A stretch of 64,000 nt of DNA from Castanea sativa (Eukaryota > Streptophyta > Magnoliopsida > Fagales > Fagaceae): assembly GCF_040712315.1 (NCBI RefSeq), contig NC_134014.1, forward strand, positions 37,623,634-37,687,633. Reading direction: 5' to 3'. Positions 58,184-64,000 of this stretch are shown piece by piece (within the stretch, counting starts at the first letter, position 1; every line of letters starts with the position of its first letter). Under the pieces are notes generated by a model. It searched no databases and had not been told where the DNA came from. It saw only the letters and a program-made list of their open reading frames with translations. A program made the translations under genes and the position numbers.

Positions 58184-60383
58184 TCAATTGCTCGACTTCA
58201 ATGTGTTCCCAATATCAATGACAAATCGGTATCTAACATCTGCTTTTAGAAGTCGTTCCATTGCAGTGTTCACATAATCAATTGGAGTAACCTCAATGTC
58301 AGCTGTTATGTTGTGTTTGGCTGCAAAATCAATCATTTCTTGTGTTTCCTTCATGCCTCCAATGCAACTACCACCCAATAATTTCCTTCCTGTCATTCCA
58401 TAACATTTATTAATACACAATTTATCAATGGAAATGCATATGCAGCAATTAGGCCTGTACAACACTAAAGAAAATAATAATAATACACCCAGACTTATAT
58501 AATTACTAAGTCATATCAACATAACAAGCAACTTTGGATCCCCTTTTTAGATTCAAATGTAACAATTGTATTACCCATTAGTAATGGAAAGACTGGTAAC
58601 TCAAGTGGCTTCTCTGGTGCACCAACCATAACGAGTTTTCCTTGTGTCTTCAATAGACCAATTAGAGGCAAGAGAGGGTGTTGAGCAGAGACTGTATCAA
58701 TGATACCATTTATTGTGCCCTGGGCAGCCTATATAGTAGATAAGTTAGAAACTTAGATAATGTACACTTATTGTAACTCACACATGCTAACTTGACAATG
58801 CAACATGTTAACATTTCAGTACCTGCATCTGGTCTTGGTCTTTGCTAACCAAAAAGGAGTCAGCACCAAGATGTTCCAAAGCTTCCTTCTTCTTGTTGGG
58901 TGATGTACTAATCACTGTCACCTTAACTCCCATAGCTTTAGCAAACTTCACTGCAACATGGCCTAGACCACCAAGGCCAACCACACCCACATGCATACCA
59001 GGTCTGTCAAGTCCATAAAATCTCAAGGGACTGTACACTGTGATCCCAGCACAAAGGAGAGGGGCACTGGCATCAAGTGGAAGGTTGTCTGGAATACGGA
59101 CCACAAAGTGCTCATCTGAAACCATGGTGTCAGAGTAGCCTCCATATGTGATGGTTCCATCATAGTACTTAGCACCATAGGTGAGAATCATTTTGGGGCA
59201 GTAATTTTCAAGGTTGTTGTCACAGTTATCACAAGAATGACATGCACCAACCATACAGCCAACGCCAACCTTGTCTCCAACTTTGAACTTTTGTACCTTG
59301 CTCCCCACCTCCGTCACTACACCTACAATCTCATGCCTGCATTGTCCAATTCAGTTCCCATGGTTTCAGTATTTTATGAAGTAATAAAATCCATCCACTC
59401 TGTTTCATTGATAATGTACTAACATGTAATGGATATATAGCATGTGAAGTATGGGAAAGTGTTGAATTGAAATGCATACAATGTTTAATCTATTTAAGTT
59501 CCATCAATCCTTTATCCGAACTATGCTGTTACATTTTATTTATTTTCAAAAACATATTTATGTCATTTTGGCTTTAGCCGCGTTATATGGATGGAGTGGC
59601 TACATTGAAAACGTACATATATTATAGAAGTAGGATTCCTAGGAATCATTAACATTAACATTCCCATGTATCAAAAAAAAAAAAAACATTAACATACCCA
59701 GGGATAAGTGGGTAGATAGACGAGCCCCATTCGTTCTTGACCATGTGAAGATCTGAGTGGCATATCCCACAAAAAAGAACTTTGAATGTTACGTCCTTCT
59801 CTCCCGTTGCCCTGCAAACATACCATACCATGTTATATTTAGCAAAAACCAACAATTCAGAACTAAATTTTCTTTTAAAAAAAATGTTAAAAAGGATGAA
59901 TCATTATTGATAATAGTTGAGTAAACTCCATGCACCATGATTAATTTTGATCATGATCTAGACTCAGATTCCCATCCACAATTAACTAATTTTTTTTTAT
60001 AAAAAATTCTCTATAATATCACAATAGAATAAATGAAAGCCTCTTCACTATTGTCTTTCATCCAAAAAAAGAAAAGAAAAAGCAATGCATAACAAAAAGA
60101 TCCAATTTCATTTGAGATAAAAATGCGAATGATCCAATTTCATTTTTATTGGCTCCTCCCCATAGTATATGAGGAAAACAAAATGATTATAAGGCATAAC
60201 AAAATTATCCAATTTCTTAAGAGAATCAAAATTTTAGATTAAAACGAAAAAAAAATCAAGCAAGATTGAATGAGAGAGAGAGGACCTTCTTGAGAAATTG
60301 AAGGGAGAGAGGAGGCCAGAAGTATCCCTGGCTGCCCATCCAAAGGCCTTGCTGGGGTGCTCAATCTCTAGTGATTTCGCCAT
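58184..60383 (-). CDS. CAD/mannitol-dehydrogenase-like alcohol dehydrogenase, copy 4 (5 exons, 361 aa)
   Basis: Exons on the minus strand are 60383-60286, 59811-59698, 59336-58823, 58728-58575 and 58389-58184. Lengths and phases are the same as copies 1 and 2, all GT-AG, frame open. Signature residues are present: [12 protein letters not shown], the structural-zinc cysteines in [33 protein letters not shown] and VISTS. After the catalytic cysteine it reads [10 protein letters not shown], which differs from copies 1 and 2. Introns are the shortest of the array (474, 361, 94, 185 bp) and free of large insertions. Its promoter keeps a TATA run, the TGACGTATTGGCTTAG motif and a perfect TGACGTCA palindrome. 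Probably the least disturbed and most likely expressed member; that is inference. Confidence 0.93.
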
Positions 60384-60484
60384 TGAATTTTCTCTAGAAA
60401 GCAGGCTATATATGAAGCAACAATTGGAACGTTTTAGTAATGACTAGCAAATAAGTTTGTGATTTCAGTACAAATAATGTACCT

Positions 60485-60498
60485 ATATATATATATAG
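60485..60498 (-). promoter_or_regulatory. TATA box of copy 4
   Basis: CTATATATATATAT region about 100 bp upstream of the ATG and about 30 bp downstream of the TGACGT motif (in gene orientation). Confidence 0.5.
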
Positions 60499-60526
60499 TA
60501 GTAGAAATGAGGGACTGTTAGTGTGG

Positions 60527-60572
60527 TGACGTATTGGCTTAGCAAATGGGAGCGAGAGTCTGACGTCAGACA
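60527..60572 (-). promoter_or_regulatory. bZIP-type sites in the copy 4 promoter
   Basis: TGACGTATTGGCTTAG at 60527-60542 is conserved upstream of copies 2 and 3. GTCTGACGTCAGAC at 60559-60572 is a perfect 14-bp palindrome with TGACGTCA in the centre and is found only in copy 4. The W-box-like TTGACC at 60591 lies nearby. All are candidate sites for stress-responsive factors. Confidence 0.55.
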
Positions 60573-61320
60573 AAATTTCAAACTTTCTTGTTGACCACTC
60601 TACACTTTTCTCGAACCAGGAAAAGTTAAGGAAGAGGAGTTTCTTACGGCTTCTTAGTTCTTTTGCCAAGTCTTCTAAAACAAAAAGTTCTTTTCCCACA
60701 CTTTCGGTTGGTTTTGTTGATCCGTACGTTTTCTTGTTGTGTTGCCAAAAAGTGCCATCTTTTTTTTAATATTATTCATTTCCTATATGAAGATTTTGCT
60801 GTTTATGGCTCCACAGTGGTTGGTTAGGATATTCAAATTCATTTTTATCACATTTATTTTTTAAATTTAACATTTTACTTTTTAAATTTTTTTATTTAAT
60901 GGTTGAGATTGAAAGTTTCTTTTTTGAATTTTCAATCTCAACTATTTATTACTATTATATCAAGTCTGTTGGTCTATTTTGTTGCCACCTACCCAAAAAA
61001 GATTGGGTTTATATTACTAAAAAAAAAAATCTCCAAAATCCTTCTAAAGTGACATATGTCCTTTATTTTTGTTTTGTTTTTTTTTTAAATAACTAAAATA
61101 TGATTAATAAATGCTATTTTCTTATATATAAGAATAAAAATGTTTATATATAATATTAATAAAAATTAACATAATTTTAACTCCAAACCATAAAATCAAA
61201 ATTTATTATTTCATATAAAAGGGAAAAAGTCCAAAAATAATGAAGAATGTTTTTACTAACAAGATTTCCTTATATATTCTATATATGTTATTATGGTATA
61301 AGAGTAATTAGAAGAAATAA
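60573..61320. other. Upstream flank of copy 4
   Basis: Promoter-family text to about 60780, then AT-rich sequence with a hairpin TTGAGATTGAAAGTT / AATTTTCAATCTCAA at 60902-60950. No gene. Confidence 0.55.
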
Positions 61321-61337
61321 CTCAGTGTTGTTGAGTT

Positions 61338-61348
61338 GTCCCACATCG
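61338..61348 (+). promoter_or_regulatory. USE-like motif
   Basis: GTCCCACATCG matches the plant snRNA-gene upstream element RTCCCACATCG. TTTATCATG lies about 25 bp downstream, but no snRNA sequence follows, so this is probably a relic or chance match. Confidence 0.3.
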
Positions 61349-61922
61349 GTAAGGTGTAATATTGAGAAGGAGTTTATCATGTGTTCCGCGATGCTAATTG
61401 CCGCATGTAGTTTTGGTATTGGCATATGAGTGTATTCCTTTATCCCATTCCCCTTCTCGTATACATATGTTCGTGCGTGCGTGTGTGTATGTTTCTCAAC
61501 AAAAAAAAAAACATTAATTAGAAGAAATAAATAGTGCATTCATAATATATAAATGTTTCTATTTTAATGTAATAGATTAAATACATTTAGAATTAATGGG
61601 TTAATTATGGTATAAAAGTGATTAGTGGAAACAAAAATGATGCATTAATCATCTAAATAAATGTGTTGCATGTTTTTAGTAAAAGTTTAGGGGGCCATTA
61701 TTTAAATTTATGTCTAATATTAATAATGTTTTTTCCTAAAAACATAAGTGGGATGAGTGACTTATGAAAAGTCGAGGGGCCCATTATTTAAATTTATGTC
61801 TAAAGTTACATGTTTATTTTTAAATAGTTGCTATTATCTATTTGTTATTCATTTTATAAAATATATTTTAAACTAATTGTAAAGTTGTTATTTACAATTA
61901 TTTTGTGTTAGCTTTAATTCCG
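61349..61922. other. AT-rich spacer
   Basis: No gene. The phrase GGCCATTATTTAAATTTATGTCTAA is duplicated near 61693 and 61780. Confidence 0.5.
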
Positions 61923-62997
61923 TGTTAAATTTGGTTGTAATTCTGTTCAATCATGTTTACCTTATATTTTATGTGGGATTTCATTGTATGGGTTGTGTGT
62001 GAGAGAGAGTGTGAAGACTCAAGCTTGCATTGAAGAAGGAGTGGATTTCGCTGGTATCTCGAGAGTAAACTTCCCGTGAAGTAAGCCAGATGAAGAGCAC
62101 ATGACTGGAATGCGAAGAGTCGTGACAATTTGGTGATAGTTGGTTTTTGTGAGTAATTTGTGGGTAAGGCCTTCCAGCGAAACATTCTTTTTTGCTATTT
62201 TGGCTTATCTGCTCCACCATGTCTTCACCCACATTATATATACCCACATACCTACATATTGTAAGGAATGTTTTTCAGAGAGAAAACCCTAGCATACACA
62301 CTTGAGAGTTAGAGATTGTTATACCCACAATTATCTACACAATCTTTTGTGGTTTTCCTCACACTCATAAATCTCCATATCCATATCCTTGAAAGGTTGA
62401 TAGCCTAAACACTTACCACATCCAATCAGAGTGTCAAGTGAGGTTTTGGTGCTGCCGAGAAGTATTGGAAGAAGCCAAGTTTTGGCGGATGCAATCGGGC
62501 GCATTGCGGAATCTGGAAAGCTAGACAAGATACGGTTCCGAGAAGCTTTGTTAGAGTAGGAGCTTTGAGGGCTTAAGTGCATTAGGTAGATTAGGCTTGG
62601 AGGGTCTCTTGCTATTCGTGTATCCCAACTTATTGTCTAGTGGATCGATTTACTGCTTGGAGGGAGGAGGAGATGTTTTTCTCCGAGTTCTTCAGTTTCC
62701 TCTTTGATAACACATCGGCGTATTATCATGTGTTTACATTTCTCTTCCCTACTCTTTTAGCTTTCATTTTACTGCTATTATATAATGAATATGGCTTAGA
62801 GTAGTTTTATTGTTTGTTCGCTTGCATTTACTCTATTTCGTACTTAGTTTAAGTTAGAGTAAAATAAATCGATCCGTAATCTTTTAATTTAGGGTTTGAA
62901 TAGCTCTTGTGGTTTTACAAAAATCCAAGCTTTCAATTGGTATTAGAGCGGGTGCACTTCTTATGGTTTCATTACCTAAGTGCGATCCTAGACTCTT
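61923..62997 (+). mobile_element. Copia LTR with primer-binding site, truncated
   Basis: The LTR runs from TGTTAAATTTGGTTG (61923) to CTTTCA (62935). TGGTATTAGAGC at 62938-62949 is one base from TGGTATCAGAGC, the initiator-tRNA-Met primer-binding site of Copia elements. About 50 bp of leader follows and then unrelated sequence, so the body is lost. Strand plus. Confidence 0.72.
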
Positions 62998-63468
62998 TGT
63001 AATACCCCACATAATTTTTATTTAAGAGTTTTCTTTAAAATATAATTGTTGGGCTATAGGCTTTCTTTTAATTGTTGTTGCAGCCCACTACCCACTAAGC
63101 CCACATCTTATAATACAAGCTACAGAATAGAGGAAGAGATAGTCAGGGTTTTATTTAAGAGGCTAAGAGGCTAAGAGGTGTTTTCCTTGGAGTTAGAGCA
63201 CGTACAATTGAAGAGACAATCAGATTGTTCAAGGTAAGATTTCTCTCAATTAGAAACAAGAAAAATTAGAATTTTATTAGGTTATTTAGAAATTTGATTT
63301 TGATCCTAAAATTTATATTCTAACGTTTAGATTTGCCACTGGATTAGATGTTAGATTTGAGCCATGGGATTTCACGAATCAATATTTTTGTTTAAGTCTT
63401 CCATTGGATTTGTACATATAATCCTAGATTGAAGTCAAACAATTTGGCCATTCTTCTTCCATTGAATT

Positions 63469-63510
<42 letters not shown>

Positions 63511-63685
63511 GGTTAAAGAAGAAGTCAAAGAAGGTGTCTGATCTTGACTTAGATGAAGTCTTTATGACTGATCGGATTTGTATATATATATATATATATA
63601 CCAATTCAATGGAAGAAGGTTAAAGAAGAAGTCAAAGAAGGTGTCTGATCTTGACTTAGATGAAGTCTTTATGACTGATCGGATT

Positions 63686-63754
<69 letters not shown>

Positions 63755-64000
63755 TAGGATATTAGGATAGCTGTAAAGTTTTCTATGGTGGATATATATA
63801 TAATATGGCTTGTTTGGAGTTATGTATATTAACTTAAACTCTAAAACATTAGCTACTGCCTCTGCGTTTTGATAAATTCAAGGAAAACACATATTTTTTT
63901 TTTGGGTAGAGATACTTTGCATTAGTGCTATCATTTAGTTCAGCAAAGTATTTTACTAGTGAGTCAGTTTTTATAGTTTAGTAAAATTTATATTTTGTAG
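62998..64000. other. Unassigned, possible LTR start and (TA)n-rich duplications
   Basis: TGTAATACCCCACATAAT at 62998 looks like an LTR start but no end was found. (TA)n tracts occur at 63471-63508, 63578-63600 and 63690-63750. A block starting GGTTAAAGAAGAAGTCAAAG is duplicated (63512 and 63617). ORFs here are by-products of the TA tracts. Confidence 0.5.

Overview
This window is plant nuclear DNA, most likely from a woody eudicot. Fagaceae is my guess from the style of the genes and repeats, and it is not proven. The evidence is GT-AG introns, a tandem family of plant cinnamyl-alcohol/mannitol-dehydrogenase genes, Tat-type Ty3/gypsy elements with antisense ORFs, a Helitron, many MITEs and long (TA)n tracts. 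I see no bacterial genes, CRISPR array or tRNA gene.

The host genes are one tandem array on the minus strand, all of the ELI3/mannitol-dehydrogenase-like CAD type (zinc-dependent, NADPH-using alcohol dehydrogenases). Copies 1 (615-4420), 2 (29930-34439) and 4 (58184-60383) are intact. Each has five exons of exactly 98, 114, 514, 154 and 206 nt, coding for 361 aa. Copy 3 (46631-48806) is a pseudogene with several independent lesions, and an orphan exon 1 lies at 44726-44823. The stretch 43.9-48.9 kb is a second copy of the block 'copy 1 5' half + spacer + copy 2'. The array therefore grew by a block duplication, followed by decay of the new block.

Between copies 1 and 2 (5834-29469) the spacer is filled by nested transposons. 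A roughly 2.6-kb non-autonomous Helitron (minus strand) holds three insertions: a Tat-type Ty3/gypsy element with two LTRs (6660-17591), a solo LTR (19348-20101, TSD GTGAG) and a second Tat-like LTR element (20156-29455, TSD GATAT). A further LTR-like insertion (21655-23069, TSD TCTAG) splits the gag of that last element. The duplicated block carries the empty Helitron site at 46185/46186, which fixes the boundaries and orders the events. Both Tat elements carry an antisense gene between pol and the 3' LTR with recognisable small introns.

From 34.5 to 43.9 kb there are only repeats: several MITEs, a LINE 3' relic, and a solo Tat/Ogre-like LTR (37281-41687) interrupted by a 2.3-kb hAT-like element (39363-41671). 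From 48.9 to 58.2 kb there are duplicated remnants of a CAD promoter, a Copia-type solo LTR, a pair of related MITEs, a 1.2-kb hAT-like element (TSD AGCCACAA), a 2.5-kb inverted minisatellite (54.03-56.52 kb) and a broken plastid 23S rRNA fragment (57.27-57.68 kb). Downstream of copy 4 there is a Copia LTR with primer-binding site (61923-62990) and (TA)n-rich duplications at the end.

The working genes here are the three CAD-like paralogs. They probably reduce or oxidise aromatic or terpenoid aldehydes/alcohols in the cytosol as defence or lignin-side enzymes. They differ at a predicted substrate-pocket position and in promoter motifs. I did not find a convincing undescribed biological system. 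The most informative observations are the datable nesting, the spliced antisense genes in the retroelements, the paralog-specific promoter motifs and the large foldback elements.
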